From NCBI GenBank assembly GCA_027624715.1, contig JAQBTV010000011.1, positions 1 to 37,223 of the forward strand: a stretch of DNA of 37,223 nt. The letters are read 5' to 3'. Under the pieces are notes generated by a model. That model was not told where the DNA came from. It was given only the letters and a program-made list of their open reading frames with translations, and made no database searches. This document shows positions 16,257-25,949 of the stretch, in pieces (within the stretch, counting starts at the first letter, position 1; each line of letters starts with the position of its first letter). The position numbers and the translations under genes are program-made. Origin of the DNA: Pseudomonadota bacterium (GTDB taxonomy: Bacteria > Pseudomonadota > Gammaproteobacteria > Burkholderiales > Eutrophovitaceae).

Positions 16257-18044
16257 TCAATCCACCTGTAAAATAGCAAGAAACGCCTCTTGAGGGATTT
16301 CTACGGAACCAACTTGCTTCATACGGCGCTTACCTGCTTTTTGTTTTTCTAACAATTTTTTCTTACGTGAAACATCTCCGCCATAGCACTTTGCCAGAAC
16401 GTTTTTACGGAGCGCCTTGACATTCTCTCTCGCGATAATTTGAGAACCAATAGATGCTTGTACCGCGACATCAAACATCTGTCTCGGTATCAGTCCACGC
16501 ATGCGTGAAGCCAAGTCACGACCTCTGGGAAGAGAATTTGCCCGATGAACAATTAAAGAAAGAGCATCTACGCGCTCACCGTTAATTAAAATGTCTAATT
16601 TACATAGATCATCAGCCCGGTACTCTTTAAACTCATAATCAAGCGATGCGTATCCTCTAGATACTGATTTAAGCTTATCGAAAAAATCAAACACGACTTC
16701 ATTAAGCGGAAGCTCATAAGACAGCATCACCTGTCGCCCCAAGTACTGCATATTCTTCTGTATGCCACGTTTATTATTACAAAGCGTCATGACGGGCCCA
16801 ACGTAATCTTGGGGAAGTAAAATATTGGCCATAATAATCGGCTCTCGAATTTCATCTACTTTACTTAGGTCGGGCAATTTTGAGGGGTTTTCAATGTCTG
16901 AGACTGAGCCATCTTTCATAAGCACCTGATAAACCACCGTCGGCGCGGTAGTAATTAGGTTCATACCGTACTCTCGCTCAAGCCTCTCCTGCACAATATC
17001 TAGGTGGAGTAACCCTAGGAATCCGCACCGGAAACCGAAGCCCAGCGCTTGCGACGTTTCAGCTTCAAAACGTAAGCTAGAGTCATTAAGCTGAAGTTTC
17101 TCTAACGCGTCTCTTAGCGCGTCAAATTCATTAGACTCCACTGGGTATAAGCCGGCAAATACCTGAGGCTTAACTTCCTTAAATCCAGGTAGCGCCTCTT
17201 TAGCAGGATTCCTAGCCAAGGTGATCGTGTCACCTACCTTAGCCGCTTTGAGCTCCTTGACTCCAGAGATCACAAAACCCACCTCACCTGCTGATAACTT
17301 GTCACAAACGACTGATCGTGGTGTGAAATGTCCCACTTGCTCACATTGGTGGGTTGTTTTATTTGACATCAGCAAAATCTGATCTTTAGCTTTTAGCTCG
17401 CCATCAATCAATCTGATAAGCATCACAACACCGACATAATTGTCAAACCAAGAATCAACAATAAGCGCCTTAAGTGGTGCATTGGGGTCACCTTTTGGCG
17501 GCGGAACATCTCGAACTACCATATTTAAGAGGTCTAAAATCCCCTGTCCCGTCTTTGCGCTCGCAGTTAAGGCCCCGACAGCAGGTATTCCCACAATATC
17601 TTCTATCTCTTCAATCACGCGATCAGGATCAGCAGATGGAAGATCAATCTTATTAAGAACTGGGATCACATCCACACCAAGTTCAATGGCGGTATAACAG
17701 TTAGCTACCGTTTGAGCCTCTACGCCTTGGGACGCATCAACGACAAGCAACGCACCCTCACACGCCGATAATGACCTGGAGACCTCATATGAGAAATCCA
17801 CATGACCTGGCGTATCAATCAAATTAAGTTGATAAATCTCGCCATCATCAGCCTTAAAGCTCAACGTGGCAGTTTGGGCCTTAATTGTAATCCCACGCTC
17901 GCGCTCTAAGTCCATGGAATCCAGCACCTGTGACTCCATTTCACGGTCACTGAGCCCACCACATGTCTGAATGAAACGGTCAGCTAACGTGGATTTTCCG
18001 TGATCAATATGAGCGATTATTGAAAAATTTCTGATATGCCGCAT
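16257..18044 (-). CDS. lepA: Elongation factor 4 (LepA)
   Basis: LepA is a translational GTPase that acts on elongating or initiating ribosomes. The G domain begins at residue 1 ([19 protein letters not shown] for G1, RERGIT for G2, DTPGHVDF for G3, NKIDLPSAD for G4). Further segments are [22 protein letters not shown] and the C-terminal [19 protein letters not shown] typical of LepA. The 595 residues are normal. It heads the lepA-lepB-rnc-era-recO-pdxJ-acpS-nagZ run; a terminator separates it from mucD upstream. Confidence 0.97.
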   Translation of the reverse strand: MRHIRNFSIIAHIDHGKSTLADRFIQTCGGLSDREMESQVLDSMDLERERGITIKAQTATLSFKADDGEIYQLNLIDTPGHVDFSYEVSRSLSACEGALLVVDASQGVEAQTVANCYTAIELGVDVIPVLNKIDLPSADPDRVIEEIEDIVGIPAVGALTASAKTGQGILDLLNMVVRDVPPPKGDPNAPLKALIVDSWFDNYVGVVMLIRLIDGELKAKDQILLMSNKTTHQCEQVGHFTPRSVVCDKLSAGEVGFVISGVKELKAAKVGDTITLARNPAKEALPGFKEVKPQVFAGLYPVESNEFDALRDALEKLQLNDSSLRFEAETSQALGFGFRCGFLGLLHLDIVQERLEREYGMNLITTAPTVVYQVLMKDGSVSDIENPSKLPDLSKVDEIREPIIMANILLPQDYVGPVMTLCNNKRGIQKNMQYLGRQVMLSYELPLNEVVFDFFDKLKSVSRGYASLDYEFKEYRADDLCKLDILINGERVDALSLIVHRANSLPRGRDLASRMRGLIPRQMFDVAVQASIGSQIIARENVKALRKNVLAKCYGGDVSRKKKLLEKQKAGKRRMKQVGSVEIPQEAFLAILQVD

Positions 18045-18070
18045 TAAGAAAGCACAATATCGTGCCTACC

Positions 18071-18108
18071 AAAATAGAAAGGGGGAATTCTACCGGATTC
18101 CCCCTTTT
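18071..18108 (-). terminator. Rho-independent terminator after mucD
   Basis: An 11-bp perfect stem (18078-18088 with 18097-18107, AAAGGGGGAAT/ATTCCCCCTTT) has an 8-base loop. On the minus strand it is followed by TCTATTTTGG. It ends the sigma-E module 30 bases past mucD, so lepA needs its own promoter in the short stretch before 18044 or partial readthrough. Confidence 0.85.
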
Positions 18109-18137
18109 CTAGATACGTATTAACGGTGCGACACAGT

Positions 18138-19523
18138 TTACTTAGACCTCAATCTAATTGGAACATACAGTGAACTGCCATCTCTTTGAATCAATAATGC
18201 CAAGCTCCTCGCGTCCTTATATCGCTCCATTAATGATTTAAATTGAGATACCGATTCCACGTCATCGTTGTTTAAGGCAAGTACAATATCTCCGGACCGT
18301 AAGCCTGCTTGCTCACCTGCGCCAGCGACCCGATCTATCTTGATCCCACTTTTAAGCTCAAGCTGCTTGAGTTGTTGAGGATCAATATCAGAAACCATCA
18401 ACCCTAATTCCTCAATCACATTCAAAGATGCATTTTCACTCTTTTCCTTTTGAGATCCCGTCGTGATATCGGTTGGAATTTCCCCAACTGTCAGACTGAG
18501 CGTCTTAGACCTTTTCTCTCGCCACACCTCAACATCAACCTGTTTACCTGGCCGAGTTTGACCAACGATACGCGGTAAGTCATTCGAGGTCTCTACTTTG
18601 CTTCCATCGAAAGTGAGAATGATATCTGAGGTTTGTATCCCCGCCATACTTGCAGCACCGCTTTTTTCGACCCGACTGACAAGAGCTCCACGCGGTTTAT
18701 CAAGGCCAAAGGAGTCAGCTAATTCTGCAGTCACTTCCTGGATCACAACACCAATTCGACCACGCTTTACCCGACCGTCTGTTTTTAACTGGTTTGCAAC
18801 ATCCACAGCAACATCAATCGGAATCGCAAAGGAGAGTCCCATAAAACCACCCGTTCGACTATAGATTTGGGCATTAATGCCGACCACTTCACCGTCTAAG
18901 TTGAATAAAGGACCGCCCGAATTTCCAGGGTTTATCGCAACATCGGTTTGAATAAAAGGAACATAGTTCTCCTGTGGTAACGAACGCCCTTTCGCACTAA
19001 CAATACCTGCAGTAACCGTGCTCTCGAAACCAAATGGAGAGCCAATAGCCAAAACCCAATCACCGACACGGAGCTTCGCGGGATCCCCGATACTCACAAA
19101 AGGTAAATCAGAAGCCTCAATCTTGATCACAGCAACATCAGTTCGCTTATCAACACCTATTAACTTGGCCACGTATTCACGTTTATCATTTAACTTAACG
19201 GTTATATCATCTGCCGCCGCAACAACGTGTGAATTCGTTAATATGTATCCATCGTCACTTATGATGAAGCCTGAGCCGAGTGAGCGAGACTCTTTTTGAC
19301 CGCCCTCAGGTGGTGCAAATCGTCTGAAGAAATCGTAAAAAGGATCGTCCTCAGGGACAGGAATATTATTCGGTTGGTCAATCGTACTTTTAGTGCTGAT
19401 GTTTACTACTTTAACGCCCTGCTCGTCGACTAAATCAGCAAAACTTGGTAATTCAACGGCTGCAACCTTTGAAATATATAGCAGTGTTAAAAATCCGAAA
19501 ACAATTTTGAATGCAAACTTCAC
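18138..19523 (-). CDS. mucD: Periplasmic serine protease DegP/MucD
   Basis: This is a Do-family periplasmic protease and chaperone that degrades misfolded envelope proteins and dampens sigma-E signalling. A signal peptide covers about residues 1-22. The trypsin-like triad is His99 (TNSHVV), Asp129 (KRTDVAVIK) and Ser202 (NPGNSGGPLF). Two PDZ domains follow (RGRIGVVIQEVTAELADSFG and the C-terminal AGEQAGLRSGDIVLALN). The 461 residues fit MucD. The start is GTG with AAGGAG eight bases upstream. It lies 55 bases after mucB; mucC of pseudomonads is absent. Confidence 0.95.
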   Translation of the reverse strand: MKFAFKIVFGFLTLLYISKVAAVELPSFADLVDEQGVKVVNISTKSTIDQPNNIPVPEDDPFYDFFRRFAPPEGGQKESRSLGSGFIISDDGYILTNSHVVAAADDITVKLNDKREYVAKLIGVDKRTDVAVIKIEASDLPFVSIGDPAKLRVGDWVLAIGSPFGFESTVTAGIVSAKGRSLPQENYVPFIQTDVAINPGNSGGPLFNLDGEVVGINAQIYSRTGGFMGLSFAIPIDVAVDVANQLKTDGRVKRGRIGVVIQEVTAELADSFGLDKPRGALVSRVEKSGAASMAGIQTSDIILTFDGSKVETSNDLPRIVGQTRPGKQVDVEVWREKRSKTLSLTVGEIPTDITTGSQKEKSENASLNVIEELGLMVSDIDPQQLKQLELKSGIKIDRVAGAGEQAGLRSGDIVLALNNDDVESVSQFKSLMERYKDARSLALLIQRDGSSLYVPIRLRSK

Positions 19524-19578
19524 GTTACTTTCTCCTTAAGTAAATCTATTAACTACTTAATTACCTATTCAAATTTAA

Positions 19579-20589
19579 TTAATTCCTTACCAGCGAGTCT
19601 CCTACCTGCTTCAAAGTGTTTGCCGGCACATCACCAAGAACTGTCACGAATTCGTCGTTAACGACTCTCCGGTAGATATTCAGAGATCCTTCTTTAGCAA
19701 ATCCGGGACTAAACCTGCTGGTCACACTAGAATCAATAAAAACCGAGACAGTGACAAATCCATCTGAGAAGACTAAATGCACCCTCGAACCTCGCTGACC
19801 TAGCTTTTTTTCCACCTTCATAACTTGCTTGAACCCTTGAGGGGGCCTACTCACAGACCATAACGAACCGGTAGTTGAAGCCCGAAGTTGCTTTCTTGCG
19901 CCACGATCCGACCTCCAAGACAGGGCGACTTCTTCATAGGCTGACCGCGTCATTGCCTCTGTCACATGGCTTCCTATTGCGATCTCGGTAAACATGATCT
20001 GCTCTACCAATTCATTACGTTCCGTGTACATCTGTGCTTTGATTTGCAGCCCGGTATTTTGATCTATCCAAAGTTCGTGACGGTACCGTAATGCATCTCG
20101 AGGTAATAGCGAGAGGCGCGTCACAAATCGACCTGCAACTCGGTCAACGGCACCGACAAAAACAACGTAGTTTTCCTCTATCATGGACAGTTGATTTGGG
20201 GTTAAAGAGGGGAAACTTCGATCTTCAACGCCCAATTTACTTTTTACATACTTCTTGCCCGGCAAGTACACCAATATATTATCGTCGACTCTAGCTATCT
20301 CTAACGCATCACCATTTAGACGCTCTATTTTCTCTAATTCTTTAGATCCGCTGCCATGATGAGTAATACGACAAGTCTCAAAGTGATCTCCTTTTTGAAT
20401 TACAAATACGCCCGTGAAATCTAATGTCCGTCCAGCGTACGCGACTTGTTTCAAAGCAATCAAAGCATCTTGCCGACTCAATTCGACTGGTTTCGCTTCC
20501 GCATGAGTACTCGAATTAGTGGTGACATAAGTTAAGACCATGATCAACAACAATTTAAACATAAGATTAAGGCTTCTTTGTTTACTCAT
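19579..20589 (-). CDS. mucB: Sigma-E regulatory protein MucB/RseB
   Basis: This periplasmic protein protects the anti-sigma factor from site-1 cleavage and senses mislocalised lipoprotein or LPS signals. A signal peptide (FKLLLIMVLTYV) is followed by the LolA-like domain (LDFTGVFVIQKGDHFETCRI, RLNGDALEIAR, ILVYLPGKKYV) and the C-terminal RseB domain ending in DEFVTVLGDVPANTLKQVGDSL. The frame is open to 20610. The ATG at 20589 overlaps the mucA stop by 8 bases and is preferred; ATG at 20562 would still leave a signal peptide. Confidence 0.92.
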   Translation of the reverse strand: MSKQRSLNLMFKLLLIMVLTYVTTNSSTHAEAKPVELSRQDALIALKQVAYAGRTLDFTGVFVIQKGDHFETCRITHHGSGSKELEKIERLNGDALEIARVDDNILVYLPGKKYVKSKLGVEDRSFPSLTPNQLSMIEENYVVFVGAVDRVAGRFVTRLSLLPRDALRYRHELWIDQNTGLQIKAQMYTERNELVEQIMFTEIAIGSHVTEAMTRSAYEEVALSWRSDRGARKQLRASTTGSLWSVSRPPQGFKQVMKVEKKLGQRGSRVHLVFSDGFVTVSVFIDSSVTSRFSPGFAKEGSLNIYRRVVNDEFVTVLGDVPANTLKQVGDSLVRN

Positions 20590-21070
20590 CTGTCTGGTCA
20601 ACAAGCGCACTAGAATTCAAGCCCCGTGGATTGAATTGTTTATGTGCCGCCAAATATTCTGCAATCGCCTCGTCGTACACCTCTTCCAAGGCAAGCTGCT
20701 GCTCTTGCGACGCGACGTCTCTCTTTGCAATTCGCACGTCAATCGGACTGTTGTTTGAAATCCCCAACCAGCCTACAACTGCTACGGCCGCAAAAGAGGC
20801 GGCAATTTTCATCCAGGAATGTTCAGCCGGCTTCTTAATCCTACTTAATAATGGAGCCACTATGGTAGGCTCCGCATCCAAAACCTCATGAAATCGACTC
20901 TTTGACAGACCCGCCCGGCCTTCGGAGCGAATAACGTCGCCTATTACATGGTAAGCTCGCCACACTTCCCTAAAATGAGGAGATTTTTTGAGGGCTTGAT
21001 AAGTTACAGCCTCCTGTTGTTCCTCCAGTTCGCCATCCATGAGGCTTGAAATATGCTCTTCATCTACCAT
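20582..21070 (-). CDS. mucA: Anti-sigma-E factor MucA/RseA
   Basis: It is a single-pass inner-membrane protein that holds RpoE inactive. The N-terminal cytoplasmic domain starts with the family pattern EEHISSLMDGELEE and continues to RAYHVIGDVIRSE. One membrane helix spans about residues 88-106 (MKIAASFAAVAVVGWLGI), and a short periplasmic tail of about 55 residues follows, shorter than in E. coli RseA. The ATG overlaps the rpoE stop by 7 bases, so sigma and anti-sigma are probably translationally coupled. Confidence 0.93.
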   Translation of the reverse strand: MVDEEHISSLMDGELEEQQEAVTYQALKKSPHFREVWRAYHVIGDVIRSEGRAGLSKSRFHEVLDAEPTIVAPLLSRIKKPAEHSWMKIAASFAAVAVVGWLGISNNSPIDVRIAKRDVASQEQQLALEEVYDEAIAEYLAAHKQFNPRGLNSSALVDQTDE

Positions 21071-21663
21071 CGTTTACCCTCTCCAACATCTAACATGGGC
21101 TTAATCTTTCGAGATATCGCCTCACGAGCCCGGAAAATTCTAGATCGAACGGTACCAATGGGACATCCCATAACGCCCGCAATATCCTCATAACTCATAC
21201 CTTCGATTTCACGCAACATTATCGCCTCCCTCAGATCTGCCGGCAATTCGTCCATTGTTTTGTTCACAGTCTCACCGATTTGCTTCGTTATGAGTTCCGC
21301 CTCGGGTGTCGCACTATCACTGATGAATTGATCTTCGTCTAATTCATCATCATCATTTTTTTCAAATTGGCTCAACGATATAGGTCGTTTCGATGCTGCG
21401 ACAAGATGATTTTTAGCAGTATTAATGGCTATTCTGTACAACCAAGTGTAGAACGCGCTGTCACCCCGAAATTTCGCCAAAGCTCGGTAGGCCTTGATGA
21501 ACGACTCTTGCACGACATCCTCAACCTCCGATTCGGAACGAACAAACCGTGTCACTAAACGACTTACTCTACGTTGATACTTCGTAAATAGCATCTCAAA
21601 CGCGACTTTATCACCACGTTGAACCCGCAGAACCAGGCTGTTATCCTTCTCTCGCTCAGACAT
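21064..21663 (-). CDS. rpoE: RNA polymerase sigma-E factor (RpoE/AlgU)
   Basis: This ECF sigma factor drives the envelope-stress regulon. Region 2 includes VVQESFIKAYRALAKFRGD and YTWLYRIAINTAKN. Region 4 includes LREAIMLREIEGMSYEDIA and CPIGTVRSRIFRAREAI, near identical to E. coli RpoE. The frame is open to 21834, but the first 57 residues are unlike RpoE. ATG at 21663 (MSEREKDNSLVLRVQRGD) gives 199 residues, the usual length. It is divergent from nadB, as in Pseudomonas, leaving about 220 bases for promoters. Confidence 0.96.
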   Translation of the reverse strand: MSEREKDNSLVLRVQRGDKVAFEMLFTKYQRRVSRLVTRFVRSESEVEDVVQESFIKAYRALAKFRGDSAFYTWLYRIAINTAKNHLVAASKRPISLSQFEKNDDDELDEDQFISDSATPEAELITKQIGETVNKTMDELPADLREAIMLREIEGMSYEDIAGVMGCPIGTVRSRIFRAREAISRKIKPMLDVGEGKRW

Positions 21664-21773
21664 AACCTGGAGCTTACCAGATTGCTGTGTCTTGTTAGCA
21701 TTTACGAGGAGATCTAAGTGAGCATCAAGTGGTATGTCCACGATTTTACCCCTACTATTTATATATACTTGCA

Positions 21774-21802
21774 TAGGAACATCAAACAGCAGCGTGAGTT
21801 CC
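21774..21802 (-). promoter_or_regulatory. Weak candidate sigma-E promoter of rpoE
   Basis: On the minus strand GGAACTC (21802-21796) resembles the sigma-E -35 GGAACTT and is followed after 16 bases by TTCCTA (21779-21774), a poor -10. The site would leave a leader of about 105 bases before rpoE. The -35 is good; the -10 is not. Confidence 0.25.
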
Positions 21803-21884
21803 CCAACGATCGCAAAAAAAATGCTCTGACCCATTGAATTGCGTTAACCTAGCTAAACTTTATCTAATCAAATAAGTTAAACCA

Positions 21885-23465
21885 TTGATCAGTTTCGATA
21901 TAGTCATTTTAGGTAGCGGATTAGCCGGCTTAGCTACTGCACTCAGGCTCGCACCGCATCGGAGAGTCGCTGTCGTGACCAAAAGGACCATGCTCGATGG
22001 AGCTAGCAACTGGGCTCAAGGTGGTATTGCGGCGGTTGTCGACGTGTTTGACACTCATGAATCGCACGTTACAGACACCCTAGTTGCGGGATCGTACCTG
22101 AGTGACACTGATGTCACTCGATTCGTTGTTGAAAAGGGCGCTCAAGGGATTAAGTGGCTCATTGATCAAGGCGTGAATTTCACGAAAGATGAAAATACGT
22201 CCTCAGGACTCCACCTAACTATGGAGGGAGGACATAGTTTTCGGAGAATTATTCACGCGGATGATGCGACTGGGCACGCAGTCCAAGCAACGCTCGAAGA
22301 GCGGGTTCGCGCACATCCCAATATCACTATTTTAGAGAATCACGTAGGTATCGACCTGATCACAAAACGGGATTATGTCTCCGCAAAAAACCAGTGCTGC
22401 GGTATCTACGTGCTAGATGCTGATAAAGATGTCGTCGTTGCGATTCAATCACCTGCTGTGATTCTAGCTACGGGCGGTGCGGGGAAAACTTATTTGTATA
22501 CAACCAATCCAGACACATCGACTGGAGATGGTATTGCTATTGGATGGCGTGCAGGTTGCAGCGTATCCAACATGGAATTCATACAATTTCACCCAACCTG
22601 TCTGTATCACCCTGAGGCAAAATCCTTCTTGATCTCTGAAGCTATTCGCGGCGAAGGTGGATTATTATTGCTACCGAATGGTCACCGATTTATGCCTGGG
22701 TACGACAAACGAGCAGAGTTGGCTCCACGTGATATTGTCGCAAGGAGTATCGATGCAGAGATGAAAAAACATGGTGTCGATTGTGTTTATTTAGATATTT
22801 CACACAGAGGATTATCGTTCATTAAAGAGCACTTCCCAAACATTTTTAACCGCTGCTTAGAACTTGGTATAGACGCGTCCAAAGAGCCTATTCCCGTCGT
22901 ACCAGCCGCTCACTATACCTGCGGTGGAATCAATACCTCTTTAGATGGATTGACCGATATTAACGGACTTTATGCCATAGGAGAGACTGCCCATACTGGA
23001 CTTCATGGCGCAAACCGTCTTGCAAGTAATTCTCTTCTGGAGTGTTTGGTTTTTTCAGAGCAAGCGACAAAACACATACTCGCTCAAGAACAGCTCGCAT
23101 TAGAAACGGTAGCAGAATGGGATGAAAGTCGCGTCACAAATTCGGATGAAGAAGTTATTATTGCTCATAATTGGGATGAACTGAGACGTTTTATGTGGAA
23201 CTATGTGGGTATCGTGAGAACAACAAAAAGACTCGAACGTGCGGAGCGCCGACTGAAATTGCTGCAGGAAGAAATCAGAGACTACTATTCAAATTTTAGA
23301 GTTACCCGAGATGTTTTAGAGCTGAGAAATCTCGTTGTTGTATCGGAACTGATTGTACGATGCGCACTTAAACGCAAAGAAAGTCGGGGTTTACACTTCA
23401 GTACTGACTACCCTGGCATGGAAGCAACAGCTTTAAACACTACCTGCCAACCTACAAATTTATGA
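21885..23465 (+). CDS. nadB: L-aspartate oxidase
   Basis: This flavoenzyme oxidises L-aspartate to iminoaspartate, the first step of de novo NAD synthesis, with NadA as partner. The FAD-binding start is VILGSGLAGLATALRL. Other family segments are GASNWAQGGIAAV, GREGGHS-like TMEGGHSFRRIIHADDATG, EFIQFHPTCLY, SEAIRGEGGLLL, AAHYTCGGI and GLHGANRLASNSLLECLVF. The 526 residues match NadB. The start is TTG at 21885, the only initiator after an in-frame stop. It heads a plus-strand operon; ygfZ overlaps it as ATGA. Confidence 0.95.
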   Translation: MISFDIVILGSGLAGLATALRLAPHRRVAVVTKRTMLDGASNWAQGGIAAVVDVFDTHESHVTDTLVAGSYLSDTDVTRFVVEKGAQGIKWLIDQGVNFTKDENTSSGLHLTMEGGHSFRRIIHADDATGHAVQATLEERVRAHPNITILENHVGIDLITKRDYVSAKNQCCGIYVLDADKDVVVAIQSPAVILATGGAGKTYLYTTNPDTSTGDGIAIGWRAGCSVSNMEFIQFHPTCLYHPEAKSFLISEAIRGEGGLLLLPNGHRFMPGYDKRAELAPRDIVARSIDAEMKKHGVDCVYLDISHRGLSFIKEHFPNIFNRCLELGIDASKEPIPVVPAAHYTCGGINTSLDGLTDINGLYAIGETAHTGLHGANRLASNSLLECLVFSEQATKHILAQEQLALETVAEWDESRVTNSDEEVIIAHNWDELRRFMWNYVGIVRTTKRLERAERRLKLLQEEIRDYYSNFRVTRDVLELRNLVVVSELIVRCALKRKESRGLHFSTDYPGMEATALNTTCQPTNL

Positions 23466-24436
23466 TGTCACAGAAATCGAATTATAAGCAATCAAGATGG
23501 TCGAGTCTGATAGCACGTACAACTGATCAAATTAAAGAACATCGCGTTTTACCGACAGATCCCTTAAACAGCAGACCAATGATCACTCCTTTAGTGAATA
23601 TGTCTGTCGTAAGCGTCAGCGGCGGCGACGCAACTGCATTTTTAGACTCGCAACTAACAAGCGACATTAAGAATTTAACAGATAAAAAACTGCTCCGATC
23701 AGGTTACTGCAACCCCAAAGGACGTTTAATAGCAACTCCATATGTCTTCAGAAATACGGATAGTTTCAATTTGCTGCTTCCCGATAATTTAGTAGATGAG
23801 TTCGTATCAAGACTGTCTCGTTTTATCCTAAGGGCAAAAGTCAAAATTACCCTCAATGAAGGCGACGCAGCTATTGGGTTGATCGCTAAATCGAGATTGC
23901 TGCCAATTACTGAAATAGATACCATCGTAGGTGTTCAGATCATGTCACTAAATGCGACACAAGCTATTTTGGTATGCCCATTTGACTCATTAGGACTTCT
24001 GTGGGGTCACTTAACCGCTACACACTTAATCTGTAGGGAAGACCTTTGGCGACTTGAGGCTATTCGTAATGGAATCGTCAATGTAAACAATGACACAAAA
24101 GAGCACTTCCTGCCTCAGATGATCAATTTAGACAAGGGAGATGGCGTGAGTTTCACAAAAGGTTGTTATCCAGGACAAGAGATTGTTGCTCGCACTAAAT
24201 ACCTCGGTTCTGTAAAACGAAAGTTATACCAATTTAAATCAGATACACCGCTCCATGCGGGAATGACCCTTTTGAACGCGAGTGGCGCGACGTCGGGTCT
24301 TGTATGTGACACAGCTCCCGTAGGCTTCGACAATCATGGATACGAGGGGCTAGCAGTTATCCAATCGGAATACGTTAACGAACAGCACCTCACGTCGTCG
24401 AATTTATGTCAAATTGAAGTATTAAAGGCTTTTTGA
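23462..24436 (+). CDS. ygfZ: Folate-binding protein YgfZ
   Basis: YgfZ is a folate-dependent protein of the aminomethyltransferase (GcvT-like) fold that helps maintain certain Fe-S enzymes such as MiaB. The diagnostic motif KGCYPGQEIVAR is at 233-244, with the key Cys235. The N-terminal domain shows FLDSQLTSDI and GYCNPKGRLIAT. The 324 residues are normal. The start overlaps the nadB stop (ATGA), with a second ATG directly after it. It is three bases from the TANGO2-like gene. Confidence 0.92.
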   Translation: MMSQKSNYKQSRWSSLIARTTDQIKEHRVLPTDPLNSRPMITPLVNMSVVSVSGGDATAFLDSQLTSDIKNLTDKKLLRSGYCNPKGRLIATPYVFRNTDSFNLLLPDNLVDEFVSRLSRFILRAKVKITLNEGDAAIGLIAKSRLLPITEIDTIVGVQIMSLNATQAILVCPFDSLGLLWGHLTATHLICREDLWRLEAIRNGIVNVNNDTKEHFLPQMINLDKGDGVSFTKGCYPGQEIVARTKYLGSVKRKLYQFKSDTPLHAGMTLLNASGATSGLVCDTAPVGFDNHGYEGLAVIQSEYVNEQHLTSSNLCQIEVLKAF

Positions 24437-24439
24437 ACG

Positions 24440-25216
24440 ATGTGTCTTGTCTTGCTTGCGTGGAAAATGCACCCCCAATATTCCCTAATTATTGCCTCGA
24501 ATCGAGATGAGTATCATGACCGCCCCTCCGCCTCAATACATCGCTGGAGAGATTATCCAAACATCGTTGCAGGTCTAGATTTAGAACGATTAGGTACCTG
24601 GATGGGTGTCACCGAATCGGGACGTTGGGCCATAGTTACAAATTTTCGGGAACAAAAAACTACATCGAATCTCATCCAATCTCGAGGGAATCTAACAAAA
24701 AATTTTTTAACCAGTAAACAATCAGTCAAATCCTACGTTTCGTCAATAGAAAAAACAGCTGCATCCTATAATGGTTTTAATCTACTCGTAGGAGATGTGT
24801 CATCAATGAGCTACGTGACCAACAGACAGACAGCCGGGATGCCACACACACAGTCAATTGAAAAATCTGGGGTCTATGGCCTTAGCAACCATCTACTCGA
24901 TACCAATTGGCCAAAGGTAACGAACGGAAAAAAATTATTCACAAATTTAATCAATGATAATAAGATGATCCGATTCGAGGAGATTGTGACTTTGATGTCA
25001 AACGCCACTAAGGCAGGCGATGAAGCTCTCCCCAACACAGGTATTGCCTTAGATTGCGAGCGAACCTTATCTCCCATGTTCATCACTTCAACTTACTACG
25101 GGACTCGAGCCACCTCTTTACTGTTGATCAGTCCAGATGCTTCAAAAATTGAATTCTCTGAAATGACATTCGATCACAAAGGTAATCCAATTACGAATCA
25201 AACCATCGTCATTTAA
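24440..25216 (+). CDS. TANGO2-like NRDE family protein
   Basis: This belongs to the NRDE/TANGO2 family, whose eukaryotic members are implicated in haem trafficking; the bacterial role is not settled. The N terminus is MCLVLLAW with Cys2, a possible Ntn-hydrolase-type nucleophile. The name-giving motif is at 21-24 (IIASNRDEYHDRP), followed by IVAGLDLERLGTWMGV and GRWAIVTNFRE. YGLSNHLLDTNWPKV and the C-terminal SPMFITSTYYGTRATS segment also fit. The 258 residues are typical. It is the last gene of the nadB-ygfZ run. Confidence 0.88.
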   Translation: MCLVLLAWKMHPQYSLIIASNRDEYHDRPSASIHRWRDYPNIVAGLDLERLGTWMGVTESGRWAIVTNFREQKTTSNLIQSRGNLTKNFLTSKQSVKSYVSSIEKTAASYNGFNLLVGDVSSMSYVTNRQTAGMPHTQSIEKSGVYGLSNHLLDTNWPKVTNGKKLFTNLINDNKMIRFEEIVTLMSNATKAGDEALPNTGIALDCERTLSPMFITSTYYGTRATSLLLISPDASKIEFSEMTFDHKGNPITNQTIVI

Positions 25217-25247
25217 AAGTTACTTATCAAGAGCTTTCGCATTAAGC

Positions 25248-25883
25248 TTACTTTTCAACAACCCCGCTGAGAAATGGGACAAAGCTGACTTCGTCATGTT
25301 TTTTAACGTCATATCCTGATTCGAGCTTAATCACTTCGGTCAAATATTGTTTTGTTTTGCCAAGAGGAATGATGAGCCGCCCTCCCAGCGCCAAGAGTTC
25401 AATCAAGTGTTCCGGAAGCGATACAGCTCCTGCAGCAACAACAATAGCATCTAACGGGAAAAGAGTATCTAGCGCCTCCGAACCATCTGCATGCTTCAAA
25501 CGAACATTGTGACAACGCAATGAACGCAGTCGGACCCTAGCACCACTGAGTAGCTTACCAATCCTTTCGATCGAATACACTTCTTTGGCTATTCGTGACA
25601 AAACAGCAGCCTGGTATCCGCAACCGGTACCTATTTCAAGGACACGCTTTAATGGTGAGCCAGCTCGAGCAAGTTCACACGACCTTGCCACAGTCAGTGG
25701 TCTCGAAATAGTTTGTCCAAATCCGATGGGGAGCGACACGTCATCGTAAGCACGGCTTGCTAAAGCCTCCTCAACAAATACGTGCCTAGGAACCACACTT
25801 AGAGCCTGAAGAACAACCTCGTCAGCGATACCTTCGTCTCGCAAGCGATCGACCATCCGCCGCCTCGTGCGATCAGAGGTCAT
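25248..25883 (-). CDS. pcm: Protein-L-isoaspartate O-methyltransferase
   Basis: It methylates isoaspartyl residues in damaged proteins to start their repair, using AdoMet. The N terminus SDRTRRRMVDRLRDEGI and PRHVFVEEALASRAYDD precede the family segment LPIGFGQTISRPLTVA. The AdoMet motif is VLEIGTGCGYQAAVLS. The C terminus has GGRLIIPLG and FVPFLSGV. ATG at 25883 gives 211 residues, the length of the Pseudomonas enzyme; a GTG at 25919 is also open. It follows surE, the usual pair, but nlpD and rpoS do not follow. Confidence 0.94.
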   Translation of the reverse strand: MTSDRTRRRMVDRLRDEGIADEVVLQALSVVPRHVFVEEALASRAYDDVSLPIGFGQTISRPLTVARSCELARAGSPLKRVLEIGTGCGYQAAVLSRIAKEVYSIERIGKLLSGARVRLRSLRCHNVRLKHADGSEALDTLFPLDAIVVAAGAVSLPEHLIELLALGGRLIIPLGKTKQYLTEVIKLESGYDVKKHDEVSFVPFLSGVVEK

Positions 25884-25949
25884 CCCTATCCCGACCTTAT
25901 GCTCTCCAGAGATACTCACGACTTTAAAAAAACCTATATGTTGATGATG

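Noticed and set aside
21664-21834. 57-residue N-terminal extension of the rpoE frame
   Set aside because: RpoE homologs begin at the MSEREKD position; the extension contains the promoter region shared with nadB.
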